A stretch of DNA of 64,000 nt from Desulfosporosinus youngiae DSM 17734 (lineage in GTDB: Bacteria > Bacillota > Desulfitobacteriia > Desulfitobacteriales > Desulfitobacteriaceae). The position numbers and the translations under genes were made by a program. Within the stretch, counting starts at the first letter, position 1; every line of letters starts with the position of its first letter. The DNA lies in contig NZ_CM001441.1 of the NCBI RefSeq assembly GCF_000244895.1, positions 4,802,198 to 4,866,197 on the forward strand, read 5' to 3'. Of this stretch, positions 42,466 through 51,720 are shown in pieces. Below the pieces are notes generated by a model that saw only the letters and a program-made list of their open reading frames with translations, had not been told where the DNA came from and ran no database searches.

Positions 42466-44205
42466 CTATGCCGTGACATTAATGCGATTGATTCCATCCT
42501 GACCGAGAGAAATTGAATTGACCATGGAGATCAGATCCTCATCTGCGTTAGAGAGTGAGTTACTTGGCCGGAACGTCCTTTGGGCCTCATCCCCCTGCGG
42601 CTGTTGCCGCCCTTCTCCCTCTTGCCCCATTTGCAGCGAGCCGCAGTTCACACCTTGACTCATCAGATTCTGGCGCAAATCAGCGAGCTGATTCTGCAAA
42701 AGCTGTCCGGTCGCCGCCTCTGAAGCTTGTACTTGCAAATGGACCTGCCCGCTCTCCCAACGTAATAATATCCTGATCTTCCCTAAATCTTCCGGATGGA
42801 GCTGAATATCTAACTCCTTCAAAGCCTGCTGCCTGCTCATGATTTGCTCACGAACTACCACAGAGATCTGTTCCCATACGGGAATCGCAACAAATTTTCC
42901 ATCTGAAAGAGTCAGAGGTAATAGGTTGGCAACTGACCCTGCTCCAGTGCTTGGCGGCTGGGCATGACTATCTTTTGTCCCAGAGAGTTCGACGGATTTC
43001 ATGAGATGTTCTTTGGGAACTTCTTCATTAAGAATAGCATGGAAACTGTTTAGGGCCTTGCTTTCCTGCTGACTCATTGCCTCGAATTTCTTGTGAACAT
43101 TGTCAGAAAGAAAACCTGCGGCATTCATATCTTTCACGGTGCCAGAGATTGATTTGATGAATTCCAAGTCAATCCCAAGACCCTTTAGCTCTTTGAGAGC
43201 TTCCTTTAATCCCGGAACTGCTTGCGCATTTCCGGCCTCTTCTTTAAGTAAAGGGTAAAGGGCGGCTAAGAGACTGGCTGCCTTCATGTTCAGCTCAGGG
43301 TTACCACCATCAACTTTACCACTTCCTACCGCTAAACCCTCAATTAATAGGTGTAGTCCGTTTTTCCAAATGGTATTTAATTCATTTTTTATATCATTTG
43401 CTGCCGACATATCTGCAGTAGACATCCAGTCTTGTACGACTTTCCCGATATCCTGTCGAGTATCCTTAGTTCCGCCGCTGTTAGCTGCTGACGAGTCAGC
43501 TAACGAATTTTTCTCTTCTCCAACACCCTCGGTCACCGTTATCCAGTTTTGAACAATCCTCGCCAAGTCCTGACTTAAATCCTTTGGTCCTGTGCTCCCT
43601 CCCAGGTAGTTCCCCTCTGAGGTGGAGTCTGTAATCGTACCTGATAGTGCCACTAAAAGATTGGTTATTATCCGTCTATATTTATCCAATTCCGCATTTC
43701 CAAGGTTATCCCCCTGAGAGTTTAGCGCCAACATTCCTATCGGCACATCATCCTCATTTGAAGCTAACTCAACATCTTTACCTGCTGCACCCGACACATT
43801 GGTTAATGCCAGATTAGCTAATGACGAACTCTCACTTCCCTGACTTATACGTTCTCCGGAATTGGCCTCCTTGCCTGCCGGAAGATCACTCTGAAGCATC
43901 ATCTCTGTAAGAAACGGAAGTACATGGTTACCATACCCGAGAATGCTTCCCAATCCATTCAAGTTCTGATCACTTTGTCCTGGATTAGCAGCATTGCTCT
44001 GAACTTCCTCCGAATCTTGATCCGCTTTAGAGGAGCTTTGCCCTTTCGGATTTGAGTCTAAGTTCATTTTGCCATTAAGTACTACAGCAAAAATTGCCGC
44101 CGCATTATCATTGCAGCCTGCTGCCTCTTTTCCCTTTGAAGATACCAAGTTCTCTGATTTATACCCACTCTTAAGGTTATCCGAAAGGACATGAATACCT
44201 GTCAT
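42466..44205 (-). CDS. fliK: Flagellar hook-length control protein FliK
   Basis: 579 residues. A long low-conservation, Ser/Asn/Gly-rich N-terminal ruler region precedes the C-terminal Flg_hook domain with ELDIQLHPEDLGKIRILLRW and VQASEAATGQLLQNQL. FliK measures hook length and switches export specificity through FlhB. The ATG at 44205 has GAGGTGG 6 bases upstream; the codon at 44220 is in frame but lies before it. It starts the fliK-flgD-flgE-flgG-flgB-flgF block, which in Bacillus sits next to fliJ instead. Confidence 0.9.
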   Translation of the reverse strand: MTGIHVLSDNLKSGYKSENLVSSKGKEAAGCNDNAAAIFAVVLNGKMNLDSNPKGQSSSKADQDSEEVQSNAANPGQSDQNLNGLGSILGYGNHVLPFLTEMMLQSDLPAGKEANSGERISQGSESSSLANLALTNVSGAAGKDVELASNEDDVPIGMLALNSQGDNLGNAELDKYRRIITNLLVALSGTITDSTSEGNYLGGSTGPKDLSQDLARIVQNWITVTEGVGEEKNSLADSSAANSGGTKDTRQDIGKVVQDWMSTADMSAANDIKNELNTIWKNGLHLLIEGLAVGSGKVDGGNPELNMKAASLLAALYPLLKEEAGNAQAVPGLKEALKELKGLGIDLEFIKSISGTVKDMNAAGFLSDNVHKKFEAMSQQESKALNSFHAILNEEVPKEHLMKSVELSGTKDSHAQPPSTGAGSVANLLPLTLSDGKFVAIPVWEQISVVVREQIMSRQQALKELDIQLHPEDLGKIRILLRWESGQVHLQVQASEAATGQLLQNQLADLRQNLMSQGVNCGSLQMGQEGEGRQQPQGDEAQRTFRPSNSLSNADEDLISMVNSISLGQDGINRINVTA

Positions 44206-44302
44206 TTGCCACCACCTCACTAAAAAGACTCTATATCCTATATCGACAAACTATCCACAAAACATTAGGTATTTATAATTCAGTTATAGCTGAACAAGTT
44301 TA

Positions 44303-45055
44303 CTAAAACAAATTCTTTTTTTGCCGGCTCAGCCTTCCCCTTAACCGCAAAATCGCTTGGGAATGGAGTTGGGAAATTCTTGATTCGGAGAGCTTCATGA
44401 CTGCAGCAATCTCTTTTAAGGTTAGTTCTTCTTGATAATAAAGCCCTATCACTAATTTTTCTTTTTCCGGCAACTTTTCCACTGCCAGGGCCAGGATCTG
44501 TTTTTGTTCGTCTTTTTCTATCACCTTATAAGCTTCCTGGGCATCCAAGTCCACTAGCAGGTTAAGGGGAGTACCGCTATTATCTCCTTCACTATCGACA
44601 GAGCTTTCATCAAAGGATGTTAAGTTTAGAACCTGAGCCTGGGCCAAAGCCCCTTCTATCTCCTTTACGTCAACTTTCAGCCATTCTGCGACTTCTTCGG
44701 CCGTAACAGCCCGTCCAAGCTGATTTTCCAACTCGGCAAAGCCGTCTTGAACCCGTTTCACTTTCTGTCTGGCCGAATGAGGGACCCAGTCCATCGTTCG
44801 GAGTCCATCGATCATTGCTCCGCGAATACGGATTGAGGCATAGGTTTCAAATTTAAACCCTCTAGCCGGTTCAAAACGCTCCAAGGCATCGAGTAACCCA
44901 AAGACACCATACCCGATAATATCATCCTCGTCCACATGAGATGGAAGGGAGATTGCTAAACGACCCGCAATCCGCTTAACCAAAGGCAAATATCGTTCTA
45001 TATGCTCTTGTTTCCAAGGTCCGCGTGAGGCGGCTTCATAGGCGTTCGGTATCAA
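44303..45055 (-). CDS. fliA: Flagellar sigma factor FliA (sigma-28, SigD)
   Basis: 250-residue sigma-70 family factor for late flagellar and chemotaxis genes. Region 2 is GYGVFGLLDALERFEPARGF with KFETYASIRIRGAMIDGLR and DWVPHSARQ; region 4 is LPEKEKLVIGLYYQEELTLK with EIAAVMKLSESRISQLHSQA. The DWVPRS-type motif and length point to FliA/SigD rather than a sporulation sigma. TTG start at 45055 with GGGGGTGAG upstream. It is placed between the chemotaxis genes and the hook block. Confidence 0.93.
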   Translation of the reverse strand: MIPNAYEAASRGPWKQEHIERYLPLVKRIAGRLAISLPSHVDEDDIIGYGVFGLLDALERFEPARGFKFETYASIRIRGAMIDGLRTMDWVPHSARQKVKRVQDGFAELENQLGRAVTAEEVAEWLKVDVKEIEGALAQAQVLNLTSFDESSVDSEGDNSGTPLNLLVDLDAQEAYKVIEKDEQKQILALAVEKLPEKEKLVIGLYYQEELTLKEIAAVMKLSESRISQLHSQAILRLRGRLSRQKKNLF

Positions 45056-45073
45056 GGTTTACTCACCCCCTAT

Positions 45074-45119
45074 ATCGAAGTTCGAGGTTCGTGGTTCGAG
45101 ATTCATAGTTCGAATCGAG
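45074..45119. repeat. TTCG-rich degenerate hexamer array
   Basis: Six TTCG/TCGA-centred units at about 6-11 base spacing (ATCGAAGTTCGAGGTTCGTGG, continuing to GTTCGAATCGAG in spirit). It is in the 282-base gap 45056-45337 before fliA, whose other end (45300-45337) carries a second array of TCGGA units abutting the upstream stop codon. Nothing else was seen in the gap. Confidence 0.7.
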
Positions 45120-45337
45120 TATGTAGTTATCAACTATTAATTATGTCTCCTGCATTCGAACCACGATTATCTAAAATCGCACATCAGCATTTCACCCCAA
45201 GATAAGTGACTATGTTTTATGTTTCGATGAAGAGTTAAACTCCACACAAGTTATCAGCTTGATATTCTTAGCGCAAATTCCCAAACAAGCTTAATCGTTC
45301 AAATGTCGGATATCGGATTTAGAACTTCGGACCTCGC

Positions 45338-45730
45338 TTATTGCCAGCCCATTCGGCGAACCATTTCCGCTTGTTTTTCGCTGTCCGGTAACCCGGAGCT
45401 TAAATCACGATCAACCTGTCCGGGAAATCCTGCATCGTTTCCCTGTGAACTAAGAGGTTCATCGTCTCCGACAGAGAAATCTATATTACCTCCACAGTCA
45501 GAAGTTGTGTCGGACTGAATATCCTGAGGTTTTTGGTGTGCCGTCCTTTCAAACAGCTCTAAACTTCCAGTGATTAAGCAATAGATGACGCCAAAAGAAA
45601 CCCCCGCCCGAACGATTATGTTCAGAAACCTTATCTCATTGATCAAGCTCAGCAATACGACGATTATGGCGGTAACAATTGAGAGGCGCATAGCCCAAAT
45701 TTGATATTGTTCTCTATTCAGGACGACCAT
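45338..45730 (-). CDS. Unrecognised two-helix membrane protein between cheD and fliA
   Basis: 130 residues, no family recognised. Two hydrophobic helices (about 14-31 and 35-56) are followed by an acidic, Ser/Asp/Gly-rich cytoplasmic-type tail (TSDCGGNIDFSVGDDEP to MVRRMGWQ). ATG at 45730 overlaps the cheD stop as TGATG, so it is coupled to cheD. Bacillus has the small membrane protein SwrB near sigD, but on the other side of it and without evident similarity, so no homology is claimed. Confidence 0.7.
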   Translation of the reverse strand: MVVLNREQYQIWAMRLSIVTAIIVVLLSLINEIRFLNIIVRAGVSFGVIYCLITGSLELFERTAHQKPQDIQSDTTSDCGGNIDFSVGDDEPLSSQGNDAGFPGQVDRDLSSGLPDSEKQAEMVRRMGWQ

Positions 45731-46209
45731 CAAACCACCTTTTCTCCATGATTAATGGTTCGTATTCGTAATTCTCCTGTTCCGACATCGAAATGAATGG
45801 TACGCCCAAAACTTCCTCCGACATCGGCCGCCAGAAGAGGAATTCCATATCTTTTAAGTTCCTGTTCCACTGCTTCAGCGTTGCGATCCCCGATTTTAAG
45901 AACCGGAGGTTTTCCCGGAAAGGAAAACATCTGAGCACCACCGGCCATTTTTGCTTTCAAGCGGGTTTTATTGGCACCCATACCTATGATGGCTTTAAGC
46001 AATAATTCCAGCGCAGTGTCTGCGTATTTAGCCGGATTTCCTCCCATGCTTCCATTAGCCGTCGGCAGCATAATATGGGCCATTCCGCCAACTTTAAGGA
46101 AGGGGTCATGTATGCAAATCCCAATACAGGATCCTAACCCAGCCGTTAGTAACAGGTCAGGCGAGGCGGCGGTTTTAAAATCAGCCATTCCGACAGTTAT
46201 AACACTCAT
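45730..46209 (-). CDS. cheD: Chemoreceptor glutamine deamidase CheD
   Basis: 159 residues. The catalytic Cys lies in GLGSCIGICIHDP and the His in VGGMAHIMLPTA, the CheD pair that deamidates receptor glutamines; KMAGGAQMF is also typical. CheD binds CheC and raises its phosphatase activity. ATG at 46209 overlaps the cheC stop by four bases (ATGA). Confidence 0.95.
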   Translation of the reverse strand: MSVITVGMADFKTAASPDLLLTAGLGSCIGICIHDPFLKVGGMAHIMLPTANGSMGGNPAKYADTALELLLKAIIGMGANKTRLKAKMAGGAQMFSFPGKPPVLKIGDRNAEAVEQELKRYGIPLLAADVGGSFGRTIHFDVGTGELRIRTINHGEKVV

Positions 46210-46802
46210 ACTCCCATAGCCCCTAACAATTTTTTCAATGAACCATCATCCGGCAAAAAGATAAATTGCCCTTCAATCTGAGGAATTCCGGTAAGCTGAG
46301 TATCGATAAACAATACGGTATCGTCCAGTACACCTTCTTCAAGGAAAATAGCATCTAAACTGGCACCAATCATATCTACCGCTAAAGCGGGCACAGAAGG
46401 TTGAAGGGGAATCCCCGAAAACTGTGTTAAGGCTATGATAAAGGAACTGACTAAAATATTTCCCACTTCTTTTAAAGCCGATTGGGCCATCTCACTCATA
46501 TAAAGGTCCATTGGCTCGTTCGTCCCAAACAGAGCCTGAACCACGATTTCGGCGCTTTCTACCGGAAAGAAAAAAACCGCTTTTCCCGAGGCCTCTCCTT
46601 CAACTTTCACATAGATAACAGCTTGAGGTGAGTCAAGTTGTCCCACAATATTTGAAACTTGTTCAAAGGGTACCGCCCAAACTTCAGGTATCGACATATC
46701 TATTCGACGCTGTAAAAGAGTGGACAAAGCTGTCGCTGCATGTCCGGATCCAATGTTTGCTATTTCACGTAAGGCGTCCAGCTGCAATTGGGTAATCTCC
46801 AA
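46206..46802 (-). CDS. cheC: CheY-P phosphatase CheC
   Basis: 198 residues. Two CheC/FliY/CheX phosphatase motifs of the ExxN type are seen: LREIANIGSGHAATALSTLL near the N-terminus and LKEVGNILVSSFIIALTQ in the middle. It dephosphorylates CheY-P and partners with CheD. TTG start at 46802, 2 bases after the PilZ gene stop. Both active sites appear intact, unlike some CheC-like proteins. Confidence 0.93.
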   Translation of the reverse strand: MEITQLQLDALREIANIGSGHAATALSTLLQRRIDMSIPEVWAVPFEQVSNIVGQLDSPQAVIYVKVEGEASGKAVFFFPVESAEIVVQALFGTNEPMDLYMSEMAQSALKEVGNILVSSFIIALTQFSGIPLQPSVPALAVDMIGASLDAIFLEEGVLDDTVLFIDTQLTGIPQIEGQFIFLPDDGSLKKLLGAMGV

Positions 46803-46804
46803 AT

Positions 46805-47458
46805 TTACACCAATCCTTTCTTACGCATTGCCCTTTGTATATCAAAGACGCAGCGGATAATTTTATCTCGCTCCCGTTCCGAGATTTCATGAAATTTGAC
46901 TGAAACACTATATTGTTTAGTGTCTTCAATACTTACCACCCGGCAAACACTAGCCGGGGTCTGTATCTCTCCATGGGGAAGGGAGAATTGCACAAAGAGC
47001 AAAGATTTATTCTCGATCCGTTCCTTCGTTGAGAAACGCATACCCCCGCCACTCAGGTCAAGGGTTACCGCCTTAAAACTATCACTGAGCCCTTCCCGCG
47101 TCACCATTCGAAAGGTGATGGGAAATGTGGCCGGCACCCTCACAAAATCCCGTCGTTGGACTTTGGCTACCGTATCAGGCAATACTAAAACAAATATAGG
47201 AAATGGAACAGCAATCCTTTGCATAATTTTCCCCTCAAAGGAATAGGCGGCAGTTTCATCCCAAAAGGTTACTTTCACCTTAGTTCCCTCACGAACGGGA
47301 ACTAATTCACCATTTTCAATAGGAACACCCACCGAGAGGAGTCTTTCTCCCATTTCTTCAACACGTGATCGGTAGTGCCCTTCATAATCGCCTTCGAGCA
47401 CGGTAAGTTCTACCGCCATCCCTAAGGAAAGCTTTTTCTTATACGACAATGTCGTCAC
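46805..47458 (-). CDS. PilZ-domain flagellar brake protein (YcgR/MotI-like)
   Basis: 217 residues. A YcgR-like N-terminal domain (YKKKLSLGMAVELTVLEGDY, EGTKVKVTFWD) precedes a PilZ domain with both cyclic-di-GMP motifs, RRDFVRVP and DLSGGGMRF. Such proteins slow motility when c-di-GMP rises by acting on the motor. The start is ambiguous: GTG at 47458 has the GGGGGG almost in contact, and a TTG three codons later (47449) has better spacing. It lies inside the operon, between flhG and cheC. Confidence 0.9.
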   Translation of the reverse strand: MTTLSYKKKLSLGMAVELTVLEGDYEGHYRSRVEEMGERLLSVGVPIENGELVPVREGTKVKVTFWDETAAYSFEGKIMQRIAVPFPIFVLVLPDTVAKVQRRDFVRVPATFPITFRMVTREGLSDSFKAVTLDLSGGGMRFSTKERIENKSLLFVQFSLPHGEIQTPASVCRVVSIEDTKQYSVSVKFHEISERERDKIIRCVFDIQRAMRKKGLV

Positions 47459-47496
47459 CCCCCTATCGATGATCGTGGTGGTTGTTCGTAGTTCGG

Positions 47497-48360
47497 TTAA
47501 AACGAGCGGAGCAATTTACTTAAGAAACCTTTTACACCGCCTGCCGGACGTGGCGGACGAAGATAAATTCCAGCGACTTTACCGGCGATCCACTTGGTAC
47601 ACCGATAGGCTGAACTATCAGGAAAACTAATTCCCAAAGGTTCCTGCTGCATCACTGAGTGCCCTACAAGCGGGTCATCATAAACCCATCCCAAAAAATC
47701 CAGTGATTCATCCAGAAATTTACTCACAGCAGTATCTAACCGTTTAAAGGTTGACAAGGCATCTTTTTCGGACCGCACTCGGTTAATCACCAGGTGAATT
47801 GGGACCTCGCTTGCTTCCCGCCTCAAGGATTTCAGCAACCCATAAGCATCCGTAATTGCCGTCGGTTCCGGCGTTGTTACCATAATAATATCATCCGCAG
47901 CCTGTAAAAAATTGATCACTGTATGACCAAGACCCGCTCCTGTATCTATAATCAATAGATCTGTCAGCTTTTCCAAGCGCCCAAGATTAGTGATAACATT
48001 CATCAGCTTATCTCGTTCTAAATTGGCCAGTTCCTGTACTCCGGACCCTCCTGGTATAATACCTATTCCCATGGGACCCCTGAGCAGAATCTCTTCCAGG
48101 CTTTTTTCTCCGGATAATAAATGCTCAACCGTATACCGTGCCGATAGACCAAAAGCAATATCTACGTTAGCAAGCCCTAAATCTCCATCAAGAATAATAA
48201 CTCTTTGCCCATATTCAGCCAAGGCCAGTGCCAAATTAACCGTAATAGTGGTTTTACCCACCCCGCCTTTGCCGCTGGTTACAGCGATAACCCTCATTTT
48301 TGCTTTTTTTTGATTTTGGCGGGATGCTAAATCCCGCAAAGCACTCGCTTGATCATGCAT
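47497..48360 (-). CDS. flhG: Flagellar number regulator FlhG (MinD-like ATPase)
   Basis: 287 residues. The deviant Walker A is TSGKGGVGKTTITVNLALAL and the ATP-switch is IIDTGAGLGH. The N-terminal DQASALRDLASRQ is the helix that activates the FlhF GTPase. FlhG and FlhF set flagellar number and position. The ATG at 48360 has GGAGGAG upstream within the end of flhF (8-base overlap). The C-terminal helix for membrane binding (GFLSKLLRSF) is present. Confidence 0.93.
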   Translation of the reverse strand: MHDQASALRDLASRQNQKKAKMRVIAVTSGKGGVGKTTITVNLALALAEYGQRVIILDGDLGLANVDIAFGLSARYTVEHLLSGEKSLEEILLRGPMGIGIIPGGSGVQELANLERDKLMNVITNLGRLEKLTDLLIIDTGAGLGHTVINFLQAADDIIMVTTPEPTAITDAYGLLKSLRREASEVPIHLVINRVRSEKDALSTFKRLDTAVSKFLDESLDFLGWVYDDPLVGHSVMQQEPLGISFPDSSAYRCTKWIAGKVAGIYLRPPRPAGGVKGFLSKLLRSF

Positions 48361-49522
48361 GGGGCATCTCCTCCCCGAGCACATAGCGCACCAAACGGTC
48401 GGGAGTCGCTGCTTCTATGTCATCGGGGACATTCTGCCCATTGGTCAGATAGGCAGTAGGAAGTGTTGTTCGACCCAGAAGATTTAAAATTGCCCCGGCA
48501 CTCCCCGTCTCGTCCAGCTTGGTGAAGATGAGATGTGTGGTTAAATCTTCGAAGCGCTTATAAATCCGATATTGATCGGCCGAGTGAGTAGTGGCGCTCA
48601 TAACCAGCATGGTGAAATCCGGTTGAGCCTCATTCAAAAACCCGCGTAATTCAGACATATGCACCTCATGCTGTGGACTGCGGCCCGCAGTATCAATAAA
48701 TATCAGTTCTTTATCCGCATGAAGCTGCAAAGCATTCCTTAGCCCTGATGGTGTCATGACGACTTCAACCGGAACTCCAATGATTTCCCCAAAAGTTTTA
48801 AGCTGCTCAACTGCCGCAACCCTATAGGTGTCCGCTGTAATTAAAGCAACCTTGCGTTTGTCAACAATACTAAAACCGGCTGCCAACTTACCGATCGTCG
48901 TCGTTTTTCCCACCCCCGTCGGACCAACCAAGGCGACAATCCTGGGTTTCTCAATCCCAGGCTGAATAAGCCCAATCTGTCCGCAGATTTGACGGACATT
49001 GGCTTGGATACGGAGGTACACCTGGGAATCGTCAGCCCATTCTTTGGGGGGCAATGTTTGCTGCACATGACTTATCAAGCGCTTAACCAAGTTTTCATTG
49101 ATGCCTCTGTTTTGCAGCAGGTCCGCCCATCTTTGCAGAACCGGCGGCCAAAGGTTTTTGTCCTCCTCAAGATTGGACTGTTTATTGATTTGGTGATTCA
49201 TTTTCTCAAGTAAGAGGCGCATCGACTTTATTTCCGCCTGAAGGTCTTCAGAGTGGTCTTCAGCATCGGGCAACAGCTTCGCTGAAGCCGGTTTTACGCC
49301 TTCAGTACTAAAGCCATAATTAGAAGCTGAAGTCTTCTTTGGAGTAACCGGAGCTTCTTCAATGGCCGCTGTGATCTCAATTTTCTTCTTGCCAAACAGG
49401 CCAAAGAAACCTCCATCACTAAATTCACGTGTCTGAAGGATAACAGCTTCAGATCCCAGTTCCCGTTTCACTTTTCCCATGGTCTCTGACACATTATCTC
49501 CCACAAATCGCCTAACTCGCAA
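48353..49522 (-). CDS. flhF: Flagellar biosynthesis GTPase FlhF
   Basis: 389-residue SRP-type GTPase. A basic/variable N-terminal domain (MRVRRFVGDNVSETMGKVKR) is followed by the NG domain: GPTGVGKTTTIGKLAAGF, LITADTYRVAAVEQLK, IDTAGRSPQH and FTKLDETGSAGAILNL. It recruits early flagellar components. TTG start at 49522 lies in the end of flhA (11-base overlap). Confidence 0.94.
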   Translation of the reverse strand: MRVRRFVGDNVSETMGKVKRELGSEAVILQTREFSDGGFFGLFGKKKIEITAAIEEAPVTPKKTSASNYGFSTEGVKPASAKLLPDAEDHSEDLQAEIKSMRLLLEKMNHQINKQSNLEEDKNLWPPVLQRWADLLQNRGINENLVKRLISHVQQTLPPKEWADDSQVYLRIQANVRQICGQIGLIQPGIEKPRIVALVGPTGVGKTTTIGKLAAGFSIVDKRKVALITADTYRVAAVEQLKTFGEIIGVPVEVVMTPSGLRNALQLHADKELIFIDTAGRSPQHEVHMSELRGFLNEAQPDFTMLVMSATTHSADQYRIYKRFEDLTTHLIFTKLDETGSAGAILNLLGRTTLPTAYLTNGQNVPDDIEAATPDRLVRYVLGEEMPHA

Positions 49523-51581
49523 GATCCATCCCCACCATTCCTACAGCTTGAACTTGTACCCCTTGGACCAATTCATTATATGAAAGCACCATAAGTTGCG
49601 GCAGTTGCCGCTCAGTGACCCGCTTTAAATTGATCCTCACTAGCGGAGCGCAGACAATGACCGGCGTCATGCCTTTAAGCACAACCTTTTCTACCTCGCG
49701 CGTAAGATTTTGCATGAGCACATGCAGCACTTTAGGATCTAAAGCTAAATAAGTTCCATAATCAGAGGGCTGAATGCTGTCTAATATCTGCTGCTCAATC
49801 TGCGGATCCAAGGTCATCACCGGTAAGCTCTTATCTTTCCCAAGCAGCGGCTGCAGAATTTGTCGTGCTAAGGCCTGCCGGACATGCTCTGTCAAGCGGT
49901 CCAGATCTTTTGTGGCGTGGGCATGATCCGCCAGAGTCTCCAGAATGGATACCATATCCCTGATTGAAACCTTCTCGCGCAGCAAGTTAGCAAGAACCTT
50001 CTGGACTTGACCCAGGCTAAGTATATCTGGAATTAACTCATCCACAACGGCCGGAGCCAATTCCTTGGCATGATCAATCAGTGTTTTAACATCCTGACGA
50101 CTTAGAATCTCCCAAGCCTGACTCTTAATGACTTCCGTAATATGGGTCGCCAGCACAGTCGGGGCATCAACAACCATCCACCCGTTAAGCTCGGCTTGTT
50201 CCCGGTACATGGCATTAATCCATTTAGCATCAAGCCCGAAGGCCGGGTCCTTTGTGGGAGTACCCGGAATCCCTTCATCATCAAACCCTCCGCTCATAGC
50301 CATGTAGTGGTCCGCCAATATTTCTCCGGCGGCAATTTCTGCTCCCCGGATTTTTATAACATATTGATTAGGCTGCAAGTTCATATTGTCGCGAACCCTA
50401 ATCACCGGAACAATAAAACCCAGCTCACTGGCAATTTGACGGCGAATCAAGACAATCCGGTCGAGCAAATCCCCCCCCTGCTGGACATCAACTAAGGCGA
50501 TCAGCGCATAGCCTAATTCAAGCTCCATATGGTCAACCTGTAAAAGATTCAGGACATTTTCCGGTTTCTTGCTCTCTTCAATTTCCGTTTCTCGTACTGC
50601 TGCAGTTTCTTTGATGACAGACACCTTTGAACTGCGCTGCAGCATGACTCCCAGGCCAACCAAAGCGGCGGCCACCATAAACAGCGGTAATCTCGGCAGG
50701 CCAAGCAGAGCTAACATGCATAATACTCCAGCCGTAATGAATAAAGCTTTCGGCTGTTTAAAAAGCTGCTTTACCAGATCGTCCCCTAAGTTACTTTCCG
50801 AAGCCGCCCGGGTGACCACTAATCCTGTCGCAGTCGAAATCATCAGGGCCGGAATCTGAGAGACTAGTCCCTCTCCGATTGTCAGTAAGGTATATTTATG
50901 CAGGGCATCCAGCAGGGCCATATCCTGCATGGCAACCCCTGTGATAAAACCTCCGATAATATTAATAAATAAGATAATAATTGCAGCAATGGCATCCCCC
51001 TTAACAAACTTGGTTGAACCATCCATCGCCCCATAAAAATCCGATTCCTGCTGGATCGCCTTTCGCCTGTCACGAGCCTGTTGCTCGTTAATCATCCCGG
51101 CATTAAGATCAGCATCAATCGACATTTGTTTTCCCGGCATAGCATCTAAGGTAAAACGAGCTGCCACCTCCGAGACACGTTCAGCTCCCTTGGTGATCAC
51201 AATAAACTGCACAAGAACCAAAATAATAAAGATAATAAAACCTACTACCGCATCTCCACGAATAACGAACTCCCCAAATTGCTGAATAATCTCCCCCGCA
51301 TGCCCGTCAAGGAGAATGAGGCGGGTCGCTGAGATATTCAGAGACAAGCGGAACAAGGTCAGCGTCAATAAGAGGGAAGGCAGAGCAGAAAACTCTAAAG
51401 GGTCCTTGGCAAAAACCGCCAGCATCAGAGTTAGAACAGAAGCTGTAATATTCAAAGTAATAAGAACATCCAGCAGTCCTGCAGGCAGCGGGACAACCAT
51501 CATGACCACGATGCTGACCAGTCCCAATGCCGCAATAATGTCCGTATTATTCAAGAACCGCCCCTTAACCATCGTAGACAT
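49512..51581 (-). CDS. flhA: Flagellar export gate protein FlhA
   Basis: 689 residues. About eight N-terminal membrane helices (from ALGLVSIVVMMVVPLPAGLL), the FHIPEP region with GAMDGSTKFVKGDAIAAI, and a cytoplasmic C-terminal domain that docks chaperone-substrate complexes. The ATG at 51581 has AAAGGAGGAG 5 bases upstream, clearly better than the frame start at 51605. A 134-base gap before it holds the hairpin at 51659-51720. Confidence 0.95.
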   Translation of the reverse strand: MSTMVKGRFLNNTDIIAALGLVSIVVMMVVPLPAGLLDVLITLNITASVLTLMLAVFAKDPLEFSALPSLLLTLTLFRLSLNISATRLILLDGHAGEIIQQFGEFVIRGDAVVGFIIFIILVLVQFIVITKGAERVSEVAARFTLDAMPGKQMSIDADLNAGMINEQQARDRRKAIQQESDFYGAMDGSTKFVKGDAIAAIIILFINIIGGFITGVAMQDMALLDALHKYTLLTIGEGLVSQIPALMISTATGLVVTRAASESNLGDDLVKQLFKQPKALFITAGVLCMLALLGLPRLPLFMVAAALVGLGVMLQRSSKVSVIKETAAVRETEIEESKKPENVLNLLQVDHMELELGYALIALVDVQQGGDLLDRIVLIRRQIASELGFIVPVIRVRDNMNLQPNQYVIKIRGAEIAAGEILADHYMAMSGGFDDEGIPGTPTKDPAFGLDAKWINAMYREQAELNGWMVVDAPTVLATHITEVIKSQAWEILSRQDVKTLIDHAKELAPAVVDELIPDILSLGQVQKVLANLLREKVSIRDMVSILETLADHAHATKDLDRLTEHVRQALARQILQPLLGKDKSLPVMTLDPQIEQQILDSIQPSDYGTYLALDPKVLHVLMQNLTREVEKVVLKGMTPVIVCAPLVRINLKRVTERQLPQLMVLSYNELVQGVQVQAVGMVGMDLAS

Positions 51582-51658
51582 GGGTCTCCTCCTTTCATTG
51601 AGCATACTTGCAAACCCGCATTTTAATTTAAACCATTCCGTCTGCCATCCTATGATCC

Positions 51659-51720
51659 CATGAATGAAATAAGATTGCCAAATGAACCCTCATGCTAACC
51701 CCAAATTTATTTCATTCATG
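51659..51720 (-). other. Perfect 14-bp intra-operon hairpin across the flhB stop
   Basis: CATGAATGAAATAA on the minus strand (51720-51707) is fully complementary to TTATTTCATTCATG (51672-51659), with a 34-base loop. The upstream arm contains the flhB stop codon. There is no T-run after it, so it is not a standard terminator. Confidence 0.85.

Noticed and set aside
45074-45119. tRNA T-arm
   Set aside because: GGTTCGAA-like strings occur but no acceptor stem, anticodon arm or cloverleaf can be drawn; they belong to the TTCG arrays.
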